NCBI GenBank assembly: GCA_965212005.1
Contig: OZ243038.1
Span: 1,488,001 to 1,552,000, forward strand
Reading direction: 5' to 3'
Source: G965212005 sp965212005
GTDB lineage: Bacteria; Pseudomonadota; Gammaproteobacteria; Porifericomitales; Porifericomitaceae
Length of the DNA: 64,000 bases
The notes below the pieces were generated by a model, which saw nothing but the letters and a program-made list of their open reading frames with translations, did not search any database and was not told the DNA's origin. Shown here piece by piece: positions 33,884 through 42,987 of this stretch; the stretch's first letter is position 1; the number at the start of each line of letters is the position of its first letter. A program made the position numbers and the translations under genes.

Positions 33884-34735
33884 ATGGCCACAAACATCTA
33901 TGCCCTGCCAGCCCAGCTGCCCTCATTACGCTCTTTAGAGGAGTATATACGGGTGGCGTACCGCATCCCGATGCTGGACGCGGACGAAGAGCGGGCACTG
34001 GCCATACGCTTCCGGGAACAGAATGACCTGGGAGCCGCGCAGCGCCTGGTGCTGGCTCACCTGCGCCTGGTCATCAAGACGGCACGGGGCTACCGTGGTT
34101 ACGGTCTTAACCAGGCAGACCTGATCCAGGAGGGAAACATCGGGCTGATGAAAGCCGTCAAGCGCTTTGATCCGGCCCAGGGGGTACGCCTGGTGTCTTT
34201 CGCCATCCATTGGATTCACGCGGAAATCCGCCAGTTTATCCTGCGCAGTTGGCGCCTGTTGCGGATCGCGACCACAAAAGCGCAGCGCAAGCTGTTCTTC
34301 AAGCTGCGCTCGCTGCGCAAGAACACTGGCCCGATGGGCCGGCAGGAAGCCAAACAGATTGCCGAAAAATTGGAAGTTCCGCTATCGGACGTGTTGGAGA
34401 TGGAGCAGCGTCTTAACTCGCGCGAGTTGACCCTGACCGGACCGGCGCGGGAGACCGGCACAGCCCTGCCAGAGTTGCCGGACTTGCGCATGCCCTCGCC
34501 GGAAGAGCAGCTGTGTGAACAGCAAATGCGTACCCTGGCACAGGACCAATTGCGCGATGGCCTGGGACGGCTGGATGCGCGCAGTCGAGAGATTATTGAG
34601 CGGCGCTGGCTGACCGAGCCGAAAAAAACGCTACGCGAACTGGCCGGACAATACCAACTCTCTATGGAGCGGATCCGCCAGATCGAAGCCAAGGCGCTGC
34701 TGACCCTGCGCGCCGGCATCCTGCCGCCCAGCTAA
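33884..34735 (+). CDS. rpoH: RNA polymerase sigma-32 factor RpoH
   Basis: This 283-residue sigma-70-family heat-shock sigma factor has region 2 (QADLIQEGNIGLMKAVKRFD and FAIHWIHAEIRQFILRSWRL). The RpoH box QRKLFFKLRSLRK is diagnostic for sigma-32. Region 4 has the HTH LRELAGQYQLSMERIRQIEA. I chose ATG 33884 (MATNIYALP) with GGAG upstream; GTG 33863 is also in frame. The gene follows ftsEX as in E. coli, with its own CIRCE-controlled promoter. Confidence 0.97.
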   Translation: MATNIYALPAQLPSLRSLEEYIRVAYRIPMLDADEERALAIRFREQNDLGAAQRLVLAHLRLVIKTARGYRGYGLNQADLIQEGNIGLMKAVKRFDPAQGVRLVSFAIHWIHAEIRQFILRSWRLLRIATTKAQRKLFFKLRSLRKNTGPMGRQEAKQIAEKLEVPLSDVLEMEQRLNSRELTLTGPARETGTALPELPDLRMPSPEEQLCEQQMRTLAQDQLRDGLGRLDARSREIIERRWLTEPKKTLRELAGQYQLSMERIRQIEAKALLTLRAGILPPS

Positions 34736-34939
34736 GCCGCGATCTTCGCCGGACCCGCTCGGCGCGTCCCGGGCAGGAACTTACCGGCAGCCTTCCCACC
34801 TCATATGGATCCGCGGCCTCTCCGGTGCGGATCAGCGCTCCGTGCGCACGCTATTGTCCAAAGGTTATGATGGGCATCATGTATTAAAGTTGCCAATCTC
34901 CCCCTGACACTTTGGAAACTGTCCGGTGAAAATAAAAGC

Positions 34940-35836
34940 GTTTATGATTTCTACAACCGGTTTTCCGATGAGGCAGCCGCCCGGAAATTCCTTGAAGAAT
35001 TAAAATGCAGGGACGAGCCGTATTGTCCGCATTGCGGCTGTTTTGAAATTTCCGAAGTCAATCACAAAACTATGCCTTACCGGTGCCGCGCCTGTCGCGG
35101 ATATTTCAGCGTCCGCTCCGGATCCATTTTTGGAAGTAGCAAGGTTTCACTTCATAAATGGCTTATGGCGATGTATCTAACCGGCGAATCAAGTAAGGGA
35201 TTTTCAAGCGTTCAGTTGGCAAAAATGATAGGCGTTCAGCAAAAGACGGCTTGGTTGATGGGACACCGAATAAGAGAGGCATATAAGCAGGGTAAAACTC
35301 TGTTCGCGGCGGTTGTTGAGGCGGACGAAACTTACATCGGCGGAAAAGACCGCAACCGCCACGAAAGCAAAAAACAAAAAGTGGGCGGCGGGGCGCGTGA
35401 GAAGGAAGCCGTTGTCGGAGTAAAACAGCGCGGCGGTTAAACCGTCTATGCGGAGCGCGTTAACTCGGTGGACGGCAAAACGATAGACCGCATAATGACT
35501 TCGCGGGTTGCGACCGGCTCCGCCCTCTGCACAGACGAGCACCGGGCTTACAGGCAATATGACAAGGGCTTCCAGTATTCCCACCACGCCATCAATCACG
35601 GCGCAGGTGAATACATCAGGGGAAAGGCGCACACAAACGGAATTGAGTCGTTTTGGGCTTTGCTCAAACGCGGCTGTTACGGCGTTTATCATCACACGTC
35701 GCCGAAACACCTGCAAAGATACCTGGACGAGTTCAGCACCCGCTACGCAATGAACGGAACCCTGACTGAAAACCTTGCCGTTACGGCTTCCGCGATGTTC
35801 GGAAAGCGGTTAAACTATCGGGAGGTGACACAATGA
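34940..35836 (+). pseudogene. IS1595-family transposase interrupted by a TAA codon
   Basis: The frame begins before or at VYDFYNRFSDEAAARKFLEE and has a zinc-ribbon (CPHCGCF and YRCRACRGYFSVR). The ISXO2-like DDE/N domain follows, with ADETYIGGKDRNRH, the second acid in CTDEHRAYRQYD and a late HTNGIESFWALLKRG block. A TAA at 35438-35440 cuts the frame after GVKQRGG and the same frame resumes immediately (TVYAERVNSVDGK). The start is unclear because no ATG is in frame upstream of 35072; a weak codon near the left repeat may be used. Confidence 0.85.
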
Positions 35837-36648
35837 AAACAGCAAAGAAAAAAGGCCCTTTCAAAATAGACGCAAACTTTGAGGATATAGCCCGCGCCGT
35901 TGTTCAAGCACCGGCGAAAAGTAAAACTGTTTTCAGCAAGACGCGGGAAATTGCCACGCCGCCGTTTGTGATACCGGCGAAAATCAAGATCAACACGCCG
36001 AACAAAATGGACGGGCTTGAACTTCTCGGACAGTTGCCCGCCGGGGTTGTGCCGATTGTCTTTTTTGACCCCCAATATCGCGGCGTCTTGGATTATCAGA
36101 GGTTCGGCAATGAAGGGGAAAAAAGAGGCAAGGCGAGGGCCGGCCTTCCTCAAATGATCGAAGATACTATCACGGAATTTATCGCGGAAATCGGGCGCGT
36201 CCTTATCCCGTCCGGGCATCTGTTCTTATGGGTGGACAAATTCCACTTGTGCAACGGTGTTTCCGATTGGATGGCGGGGACTGACCTTTTTATTGTTGAT
36301 ATGGTTATCTGGCACAAGGAGCGGCTTGGAATGGGATACCGGACGCGGCGGACTTCGGAAAGTCTGATTGTAATCCAAAAAGCCCCGAAGCGGGCAAAAG
36401 GAGTGTGGAAACTCCACGATATACCGGACGTGTGGAGCGAAGCAAAAGAAAACGGCGGACACACTCACCGCAAACCGATAAGGCTTCAGGCCCGATTGAT
36501 TGAAGCCGTAACAAACGAAGGGGATTTTGTTGTTGACCCCGCCGCAGGCAGTTATTCTGTTCTCCAGTCCTGTCAGGCGACAGGCAGAAACTTTATCGGT
36601 TGTGACATAATTGGCACGGCTCAAAGACGCAAAACAGGGAAGGACTGA
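35833..36648 (+). CDS. DNA methyltransferase (N4/N6 amino class), R-M passenger
   Basis: This 271-residue amino-methyltransferase has its catalytic motif IV as FFDPQYRGVLDYQRFGNEG, DPQY instead of the usual DPPY or SPPY. The SAM-binding motif I lies late in the protein (VDPAAGSYSVLQSCQATGRN), so the order is catalytic motif first, as in the beta class. It probably protects the site cut by the endonuclease encoded next. The ATG overlaps the transposase stop by 4 bp and the end overlaps the endonuclease start, so all three genes form one unit. Confidence 0.87.
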   Translation: MKTAKKKGPFKIDANFEDIARAVVQAPAKSKTVFSKTREIATPPFVIPAKIKINTPNKMDGLELLGQLPAGVVPIVFFDPQYRGVLDYQRFGNEGEKRGKARAGLPQMIEDTITEFIAEIGRVLIPSGHLFLWVDKFHLCNGVSDWMAGTDLFIVDMVIWHKERLGMGYRTRRTSESLIVIQKAPKRAKGVWKLHDIPDVWSEAKENGGHTHRKPIRLQARLIEAVTNEGDFVVDPAAGSYSVLQSCQATGRNFIGCDIIGTAQRRKTGKD

Positions 36649-37291
36649 CGGCGGATACACGCGCCTGTTCGGAGTTCCTGAACTCGGCGCATTAATATCT
36701 CAAGTCCACGCCACCAGCAGTACCGCCGGAACTGAACTTGAGCGCATAATTCTTGAACATTCCCGCCAGATAGTAGACCTTGACGCCTTCCTGTCTCAAG
36801 ACATAATCGCGGCGGATGTTTCCGTTGCCTCAAAAGAGGCAATCCGCAACTGCAAAGAGATTGACTACCCCGACGCCGAACCGGACTTTATGATATTCCG
36901 GCGCATTGACACGGCGCAGGAGTGCCTTGTTCTTGAACTCAAAGACGGGGATGCCTTTGACACCAAAAAAGCCGCCGGCGAGCGGGCGAACCTTCACAAG
37001 TTTATTCAGTATCTGGGAACGCGAATTCCCTGGACTGTTGATATGCGGTTTTGCTGTTTCAATCAGCCGGACAAATCAAAAATCTGCGCAGGGTTCAAAA
37101 ACAAAATCAGCGAAGCCCAGGCGATGCCCGGCGCGGATTTGTGCGACCTGTTACAAATTGACTATGCCGAAATTGTGAAAGAGCGGGAAAAATATCAGGC
37201 GGAAAATCTTACTGTCTTTGTTGAAAGACTGCTCGGAATTAAGGAAATTACAACGGAAATTGAAAAGCAAAGTGGCAACTTTAATACCTAG
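36611..37291 (+). CDS. Type II restriction endonuclease, PD-(D/E)xK-like
   Basis: This protein of about 226 residues follows the methyltransferase, with a 38-bp overlap. The nuclease core reads EPDFMIFRR...CLVLELKDGDAFDTKK, which fits PD-x(n)-ExK (PD and ELK). It is not clearly assignable to a named enzyme, so the recognition site is unknown. The start at TTG 36611 is the earliest; a later start is possible. The last residues (SGNFNT) are encoded by the terminal repeat of the IS1595 element. Confidence 0.8.
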   Translation: MARLKDAKQGRTDGGYTRLFGVPELGALISQVHATSSTAGTELERIILEHSRQIVDLDAFLSQDIIAADVSVASKEAIRNCKEIDYPDAEPDFMIFRRIDTAQECLVLELKDGDAFDTKKAAGERANLHKFIQYLGTRIPWTVDMRFCCFNQPDKSKICAGFKNKISEAQAMPGADLCDLLQIDYAEIVKEREKYQAENLTVFVERLLGIKEITTEIEKQSGNFNT

Positions 37292-37318
37292 TTCCCGCTA
37301 TGGCTTGCAGGCGCCCGG

Positions 37319-38248
37319 TCAAATAATGGTTACCTGAATTGCGGCTCCCAGAGGGGCAGGCAAATAGTGATCGATCAGCAGGGCCGCAAACAGCAACAGC
37401 AGGTAGTATATCGAATAGCGGAAGGTGCGCAGCGCCCAGCAGGCACGGTGATCTACTTGCATGCGCAGTGCGAAGTACAGGAAACCTCCTCCCAGCAACA
37501 GGGCCGCGCCCAAATAAAAGCGGCCGCTCATCCATGTCAGTGACGGCAACAGGCTGGCGATTACGGTGATGACCGTATACAGCAGAATGTGCAGGCGGGT
37601 AAACGCCAAGCCATGTGTGACCGGCAACATCGGGATTCCCGCGTGACGGTAGTCTTCATGCCTGTGGATGGCCAGGGCCCAGAAATGGGGAGGGGTCCAG
37701 GCAAAAACAATCAGGAACAGCAGCAGCGCCTGCGGGTCCAGGGTGCCGGTTACCGCGGTCCAGCCCAGTACCGGGGGCGCCGCCCCGGCAGCGCCTCCGA
37801 TGACGATATTTTGCGAAGTGGCGTGCTTAAGATAGAGCGTATAGATAAATCCGTAGCCAATCAGGGCGCTCAGCGCCAGCGCCGCGGTGAGCAGGTTCAC
37901 CAGCAAGACCAGGATCAACGTGGCAGCCGTGCCCAGCACGAAAGCAAAAATAACGGCGGACGGAAGGCTGAGCCGATGCTGGGGCAGCGGCCGTCCACGA
38001 GTACGAATCATCATTGCGTCAAAGCGGCGGTCCGCGATGTGATTGATGACGGCGGAGGAAGCGGAGGCCAGGCCAATCCCGAGCCCGCCGGCGAAAAAGA
38101 TCAACACCGGGACCAGGTCCGGCGTCGCCAGAAACATGCCGACCCAGGCGGTGAATACCAGCATGATGACAATGCGCGGCTTGCAAAGCTCCAGGTATTC
38201 CATCAACCGGGCAAGCAGCGAGGACTGCGCTGTTATCGTTTCGTTCAC
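37319..38248 (-). CDS. ctaB: Protoheme IX farnesyltransferase (heme O synthase)
   Basis: This 309-residue UbiA-family prenyltransferase has about nine membrane helices. The first Asp-rich region is NHIADRRFDAMMIRTRGRPL and the second is HRHEDYRHAGIPMLP. It adds farnesyl to heme B, giving heme O for the cytochrome oxidase encoded nearby. The start is GTG 38248, overlapping the ctaA stop (GTGA). Its 3' end lies 28 bp from the IS1595 right end, so the element inserted just downstream. Confidence 0.95.
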   Translation of the reverse strand: MNETITAQSSLLARLMEYLELCKPRIVIMLVFTAWVGMFLATPDLVPVLIFFAGGLGIGLASASSAVINHIADRRFDAMMIRTRGRPLPQHRLSLPSAVIFAFVLGTAATLILVLLVNLLTAALALSALIGYGFIYTLYLKHATSQNIVIGGAAGAAPPVLGWTAVTGTLDPQALLLFLIVFAWTPPHFWALAIHRHEDYRHAGIPMLPVTHGLAFTRLHILLYTVITVIASLLPSLTWMSGRFYLGAALLLGGGFLYFALRMQVDHRACWALRTFRYSIYYLLLLFAALLIDHYLPAPLGAAIQVTII

Positions 38249-39312
38249 GTTGCGAGGGCCACCGGTGAAACGCGCTCGGCGGGAGGCGGGATGGTTTGGT
38301 GCAGCAGGGCGATCAGCGTCAACAGCATCGCAGCGGCGGTGGTATTGTGCAGCAAGGCCGAGGTTAGCGGCAACTCAAGGAGCACATTGGCAATGCCCAG
38401 CACACACTGCAGCAACAGCAGGCCCGGCAACAACAGCACGTAGCCTCGCAGGGAAGGGATTTTGCTCGCCCAAACGCGCTGCGCCAGCACCAGCAAGACC
38501 AACCCGGTCAGCAACGCGCCCAGGCGATGAGTCATCTGTACGGCCATCAGGCGCTCGGAACCCAGGGACAACCAGCGCGTACCCTGCTGCTCTGTCAGCG
38601 CAAAGGCGCCCGCCCACCCCGTGTCTGCCGGCCACCATTGACCTGCATGGCAGGCGGGAAAATCAGGACAAGCCAAGGCCGCGTAGTTTGCGCTGGTCCA
38701 GGCACCCAAACCGATTTGCAGTGCCAGGATCACCAAGCCGGTCCAGATCCAGTGGCGCAGCGAGGCAGAGCCGGCAGGAAGCCCCCGCGAAGAAACCAGG
38801 GCCGCGCCCTGGCGCAGCGCCAGCCACCAGAGCAGCGAGAGGATGCACATGCCACCCAGCAAGTGCAGCACCACTACCAGCGGGCGCAGCAACAGGGTGA
38901 CCGTCCACATGCCCAGGATGACCTGCACGCAGATCAGCAATACCAGCGTCCCGCACAACAAGGCGCCCGCACCGGCGCGCCAAGCGCGCACGGCGAGCAA
39001 CAAAATCAGGATGCCCAACGCGCCGGCGGCGAAGCGATGCGCCATTTCTTTCCACGCCTTACCCCTTTCCAACGGGAATTCGGCATAGGCCGACGGCAGC
39101 ACCGCGTCCGCCGCCGGCACCAGCAGGCGGCCATAGCAACCGGGCCAATCCGGACAGGCCAGGCCGGCGTCGGAGAGTCGCACGTAGGCGCCGAGCATAG
39201 TCACGCCCAACGCCAGCGCGGTGCCCAGGCAGGCCAAGCGTCGTACTGACCCCTGGTGCGCGTGTTCCTTGCACATCGTCTGCTTTGCGTCATCCGCCGG
39301 CGGTCGTTGCAT
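38245..39312 (-). CDS. ctaA: Heme A synthase (CtaA/COX15)
   Basis: This 355-residue heme A synthase has eight predicted helices and the conserved signature LGAYVRLSDAGLACPDWPGC near the N-terminus, repeated in weaker form (NYAALACPDFPACH). Ligand histidines are in EMAHRFAAG, VLHLLGG and MTHRLGALLTG. It oxidises heme O to heme A. I chose ATG 39312, 4 bp after the upstream stop; the frame opens at 39381 but that part overlaps the previous gene. It forms an operon with ctaB. Confidence 0.93.
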   Translation of the reverse strand: MQRPPADDAKQTMCKEHAHQGSVRRLACLGTALALGVTMLGAYVRLSDAGLACPDWPGCYGRLLVPAADAVLPSAYAEFPLERGKAWKEMAHRFAAGALGILILLLAVRAWRAGAGALLCGTLVLLICVQVILGMWTVTLLLRPLVVVLHLLGGMCILSLLWWLALRQGAALVSSRGLPAGSASLRHWIWTGLVILALQIGLGAWTSANYAALACPDFPACHAGQWWPADTGWAGAFALTEQQGTRWLSLGSERLMAVQMTHRLGALLTGLVLLVLAQRVWASKIPSLRGYVLLLPGLLLLQCVLGIANVLLELPLTSALLHNTTAAAMLLTLIALLHQTIPPPAERVSPVALAT

Positions 39313-39316
39313 CGCT

Positions 39317-39958
39317 TTATCCGATGCGCGAAGCCCGCAGCAGCCGTCCCAAATCCTTGATGATCCCCCCGGGTTCGGCATCGGCGGCGTAGCTCATCAT
39401 CAAATTCCCCAGCGGATCGACCAGGAACAAGCGTCCGGAGTGCCAGGGTCCGGCCTGTCCCGGCAGATGGAAAGCTGCCAGCGCCGGCGGCGTGCAGCAA
39501 AGCCAGAGCAGTTGACCGGGGTAGCGGCTCAGCAACTCACGCAAGGCAGGGTCCGGGGTCTGCTGATCGATATGCAGCACCCGCTGCACGCGGGGGTAGT
39601 GGCGGCCCTGCGCGAGGCGGATGCGCTTCATGCGCTCCAACTGCTCTCTGCAAGGAGCCAGGCACTGTCCCTGATTCAGGTAGACCAGCGACCAGCGGCC
39701 ATGCAATCGGGGCGCCGCCTGACCGGGCGCAGCGGTCGGGTCCTGCAGCATCAGGTTCTGCAACGGTCGCGGCGGCTGGATCAGCTCACCATGGCTGGCG
39801 GCTCCCAGCGGCAAAACGCTCGGGATCTGAAGCAGCACCCAAACCGCCACTAACGGGGTCACGCACAGTAGAATTAGCAGGATCAAGGTCCAGCGCTGAC
39901 CGCCGAAACGCCCGGGCGCAGGTTCCGGCGCGGAGGGGACGTGATTTTCGCTGCTCAT
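39317..39958 (-). CDS. Membrane-anchored oxidase assembly protein, SCO/thioredoxin-like
   Basis: This 213-residue protein has one N-terminal membrane helix (WTLILLILLCVTPLVAVWVL) and a periplasmic thioredoxin-like domain. The domain has a CxxxC pair in NQGQCLAPCREQL and a later Leu/Gly-rich strand (GRLFLVDPLGNLMMSY), resembling SCO-type copper chaperones. Proteins of this kind are common between SURF1 and ctaA in proteobacterial cox clusters. The ATG overlaps the SURF1 stop (ATGA). It may help deliver copper or reduce the CuA site, by inference from position and the cysteine pair. Confidence 0.8.
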   Translation of the reverse strand: MSSENHVPSAPEPAPGRFGGQRWTLILLILLCVTPLVAVWVLLQIPSVLPLGAASHGELIQPPRPLQNLMLQDPTAAPGQAAPRLHGRWSLVYLNQGQCLAPCREQLERMKRIRLAQGRHYPRVQRVLHIDQQTPDPALRELLSRYPGQLLWLCCTPPALAAFHLPGQAGPWHSGRLFLVDPLGNLMMSYAADAEPGGIIKDLGRLLRASRIG

Positions 39959-40767
39959 GCCGAGCGCTCGCGGCGCCACAGGACCAGGAACGCGTAGATC
40001 AGCAACAGGACGGCGAAGCTGAACCACTGCGCGGCATAAGCGCGATTGCGCACTCCGCTTAGCTGCGGCCCCTTCCAGTCACGCACCAGCGGGGCGGATG
40101 GACTCGCGTCCCATTGCACGACGAAGGGCAACAATTCCAAGTCCAGGCGTTCCTCCACCTCTGCCAAATGCAGCCGCGGCAAGCGATACACGCCTGCTTC
40201 CAGTTCTTCCCAGTGCTGCTCGACGATGTCCAGTCCGCTGGATGGCGGGCTCACTGCGCGGCCATAGATCTGTCCGGTTTCCCGCGGCAACGCCGGCAAT
40301 GGCTGCAGCCGGTCGCGCACGGGGCCAGCCGGGTGCCAGCCGCGGTTCACCAACACCTGCAACGGCTCATCGCGCAACCGGTAGGGCGCATAAACGAAAT
40401 AGCCGGGCTGCCCGGAACGGATGCGGTTGTCGAGCAGCAATTGGGTGCCACGGACAAAATCACCTTCCAGGCTCACGGGGCGCCAGCGCATCGCAACCGC
40501 GTCACGGCGCAGCGGCCCGGCATGATTCAGATCCACCGCGGGCGCCATGCGGCGTTCCCCAAATTCCTGCCGCAGTGCGTCTTTTTGCTCGCCGCGCTGC
40601 AGCTGCCAAACCCCCAGCCCCAGTAAGCAAAGAAACAGCAGACCGATCACGGGAACCGACCACAGCAGGCGGCGACGGTACCGGAGCGCCCGCTCCGGGG
40701 CCGGCGATGCCGCTGCGCCGGCATCGGCGGCGGCGCGCGAGGCCGCAGATCTCATCCAACCGCTCAT
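39955..40767 (-). CDS. SURF1-family cytochrome oxidase assembly protein
   Basis: This 270-residue protein has a membrane helix at each end: LLWSVPVIGLLFLCLLGLGV after a basic start and FSFAVLLLIYAFLVLW before the tail RRERSA. The domain between has the SURF1 motifs LGVWQLQRGEQK, WRPVSLEGDF and VLVNRGWHPAGP. It helps insert heme A into subunit I. The gene heads the SURF1-SCO-ctaA-ctaB operon on the minus strand. SURF1 proteins of this length are standard. Confidence 0.93.
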   Translation of the reverse strand: MSGWMRSAASRAAADAGAAASPAPERALRYRRRLLWSVPVIGLLFLCLLGLGVWQLQRGEQKDALRQEFGERRMAPAVDLNHAGPLRRDAVAMRWRPVSLEGDFVRGTQLLLDNRIRSGQPGYFVYAPYRLRDEPLQVLVNRGWHPAGPVRDRLQPLPALPRETGQIYGRAVSPPSSGLDIVEQHWEELEAGVYRLPRLHLAEVEERLDLELLPFVVQWDASPSAPLVRDWKGPQLSGVRNRAYAAQWFSFAVLLLIYAFLVLWRRERSA

Positions 40768-40975
40768 ACTGATAGTTACGAATCAAAACCTTTTCATCAT
40801 CGACGATACCCGCCTCCTTTCCGCGGCTTCACCGATTTTGGGAACACCCGCCGGACCCGGGCTTTATTCAAACGCACTCAAGTCCCTTCTTTGCCCGAAG
40901 GGCTCATTATGTACGATTTTCCGCGTGCTCAGCGTTTCTTTTCGCTAAAATGGCAGCCGCACCTGTCATGCCAAG

Positions 40976-41239
40976 CTGGGAATCACCGTCATTTTCAAAC
41001 TGCTTTTAATCGCCTTCTTTCTGCTAATCCTCTACTCGCTCGGGAGTGCCTTGTTCAGCCTGCTGCGCGATCGGGGACAATCTGACCGCGTCGTGCGCGC
41101 GTTGACCTGGCGCATTTCCTTGTCTCTTGGTTTTTTGCTGCTGGTGATCCTTGGCTACCTGGCCGGTTGGCTCCAGCCACACGGGATCGTTCTGTATGGA
41201 GCGCCCGGCCCCGCGCAAACATCAACCGGGCCCGGCTGA
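40976..41239 (+). CDS. DUF2909-type twin-helix membrane protein
   Basis: The frame encodes about 87 residues: two membrane helices (FKLLLIAFFLLILYSLGSAL and ISLSLGFLLLVILGYLAGWL) around a basic loop with SLLRDRGQSDRVVRALTWRI. This pattern matches the small DUF2909 proteins found in proteobacterial cox clusters. No ATG or GTG lies in frame at the front, so CTG 40976 or ATC 40982 is taken as a provisional start. It lies on the opposite strand, between coxC and SURF1, where such genes usually sit. The role in oxidase assembly is not established. Confidence 0.65.
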   Translation: MGITVIFKLLLIAFFLLILYSLGSALFSLLRDRGQSDRVVRALTWRISLSLGFLLLVILGYLAGWLQPHGIVLYGAPGPAQTSTGPG

Positions 41240-41325
41240 TACGCCGGGCAGTCTATCGGCCCCAGGCTCCGGCGGGCGGCTCGGATCCGGCAACGCCGCG
41301 TTCATCGGCACCCGCGAACCGCGAC

Positions 41326-42204
41326 TCAAAGCACGTAGATCAGAAAAAACAGCAGCAGCCAGACCACGTCCACGAAGTGCCAATACCAGGCCACCGCCTC
41401 AAAACCAAAGTGGTTCTGCGGACTGAAGTGACCGCGCAGAACCCGCAGCCAAATGACAATCAGCATGATACACCCCAGTGTCACGTGCAACCCGTGGAAT
41501 CCAGTCAACATAAAAAACACCGTGCCATAGATGCCGGAATTGAGCTTCAGGTTCATCTCCTGGTAGGCGTGGACGTACTCGGTCCCCTGCAGCAGGACAA
41601 ACAACAGTCCGAGCGCAACCGTGGCAAACAGCCAGCAGGCCAACGCCCTGCGTTGATTTTTCTTTAATGCCCAGTGGGCCAGGGTCACCGTCAGCCCGCT
41701 GCTGAGCAGGATACAGGTGTTGATCAGCGGCACCCCCCAGGCGCCGATGACGCCGTGGGCCTGCTGATAATTGGCCGCGTCCGGCAATTCAAGAGTAGGC
41801 CAAACAGCCTCAAACGCGGGCCAAAGCAGCTCGTGCGTATCCGCCCCCGCCCCAAAGCCGCCCAGCCAGGGCACCGATAACACCCGGGCATAGAACATCG
41901 TTCCGAAGAAGGCGGCAAAAAACATAACCTCCGAGAAGATGAACCAGGCCATTCCCCAGCGAAAACTGACGTCGACCTGCTTGTTGTACAAGCCGCCTAC
42001 GCTTTCCCGGATCACGATGCCAAACCAGCCGATCAACATGTACACCAGGAGCACTATCCCCAGCCCTGCCAGGAAGCGCCCGGAGGAGGTGCCGTTCAAT
42101 TCCACTGCCGCCCCGATAAAAATCAGAAACAGGGAAACGGACCCGAGCAGCGGCCAATAGCTCGGCGGCGGTAAATAGTAAGCACTGGCGTTGGTGTCAG
42201 ACAT
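41326..42204 (-). CDS. coxC: Cytochrome c oxidase subunit III
   Basis: This 292-residue heme-copper oxidase subunit III has seven predicted membrane helices. Family blocks are FRWGMAWFIFSEVMFFAAFF and TVFFMLTGFHGLHVTLGCIM, and the end FEAVAWYWHFVDVVWLLLFF. I chose the ATG at 42204 (MSDTNASAYYLPPP), with GAGGGAG upstream; ATG 42210 is also in frame. It supports proton pumping by subunit I. Confidence 0.96.
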   Translation of the reverse strand: MSDTNASAYYLPPPSYWPLLGSVSLFLIFIGAAVELNGTSSGRFLAGLGIVLLVYMLIGWFGIVIRESVGGLYNKQVDVSFRWGMAWFIFSEVMFFAAFFGTMFYARVLSVPWLGGFGAGADTHELLWPAFEAVWPTLELPDAANYQQAHGVIGAWGVPLINTCILLSSGLTVTLAHWALKKNQRRALACWLFATVALGLLFVLLQGTEYVHAYQEMNLKLNSGIYGTVFFMLTGFHGLHVTLGCIMLIVIWLRVLRGHFSPQNHFGFEAVAWYWHFVDVVWLLLFFLIYVL

Positions 42205-42420
42205 AAACAAACTCCCTCAGGACTCCTTCATCATTCATGTACGCCGCCCGCCTGCACCGCTTTCCTGATCACGCGAATTGCGCGGTAACCAGGCCACCCC
42301 GGCCTTGCCGGCACGAAACCGGCGAGGGGAGAGCCAACGGACTCCGGGCAGGCGGGAAGGGCAGCATTTCCTTAGACGGCTTGTTGACAGGAAGAGGGCC
42401 GGCACGGAAGAAAACACGGG

Positions 42421-42987
42421 CTACGCCGGCGGCGTTCCCGCCGCGGCCACGTCGTCATCCACCCGATAGAAGATATAGGACAGCGTCAGTTCGGAGATCT
42501 TGCCCGGCAAGTCAGGCTCGAGGAGAAAACGCACCGGCAGTTCCCGGCGCTCTCCCGGCGCCAGGGTTTGCTGGGTAAAACAAAAGCACTCTATCTTGCG
42601 AAAGAACGACGCTGCTGAACTCGGGGCCACGCTCGGCACTGCCTTGCCGGTTACAGCAACTGCCGAACGGTTTTCCACCATGTAGGTGGCTTCCATCAAT
42701 TCTCCCGGATGCACTTGAATCTGGCGCACGACCGGGGCAAATTTCCACGGCAACGCTGAATTCGTGTTCGCGTCCAGAGACACGGTCACTTGACGCGCCA
42801 CGTCCACCTCTATACGGCGGGCTTCCTGCTCGGCCATAACAGTGGTCTCCCCGGTCAACCCGGTAAGCTCGCAAAAAGCGTTATACAACGGCACCAAGGC
42901 AACATAACCGAAGCTGAACATCCCAAGCGAGACCGCACCCAGCGTAAGCGCCGTCTTGCAATTGGCCCGTTCCCGATCCACGTTCAA
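42421..42987 (-). CDS. ctaG: CtaG/Cox11-type copper assembly protein
   Basis: This 188-residue protein has one N-terminal membrane helix (LTLGAVSLGMFSFGYVALVP) and a periplasmic beta domain. The copper-binding motif is IECFCFTQQTL (CFCF). It delivers copper to the CuB site of subunit I. The start is TTG 42987, overlapping the stop of the small upstream gene. About 215 bp separate it from coxC, with no clear gene in that gap. Confidence 0.93.
   Translation of the reverse strand: MNVDRERANCKTALTLGAVSLGMFSFGYVALVPLYNAFCELTGLTGETTVMAEQEARRIEVDVARQVTVSLDANTNSALPWKFAPVVRQIQVHPGELMEATYMVENRSAVAVTGKAVPSVAPSSAASFFRKIECFCFTQQTLAPGERRELPVRFLLEPDLPGKISELTLSYIFYRVDDDVAAAGTPPA

Larger units (their letters stand above)
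34881..37287. mobile_element. IS1595-family element carrying a restriction-modification pair
   Basis: Perfect 15-bp terminal inverted repeats GTATTAAAGTTGCCA (34881-34895) and their complement (37273-37287) bound a 2.4-kb element between rpoH and ctaB. It contains an IS1595-type transposase with one in-frame stop, then a DNA methyltransferase and a restriction endonuclease in the same direction. The interior is visibly more AT-rich than the flanking host genes. No target-site duplication could be seen. The endonuclease reading frame ends inside the right repeat. Confidence 0.82.

Noticed and set aside
38527..40772. Long plus-strand frames opposite ctaA, the SCO-like gene and SURF1
   Set aside because: Antisense shadows in high-GC genes, rich in Arg, Pro and Gln.
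42235..42417. 60-codon minus-strand frame between ctaG and coxC
   Set aside because: Basic, no helix, no match to the small proteins expected in cox operons.
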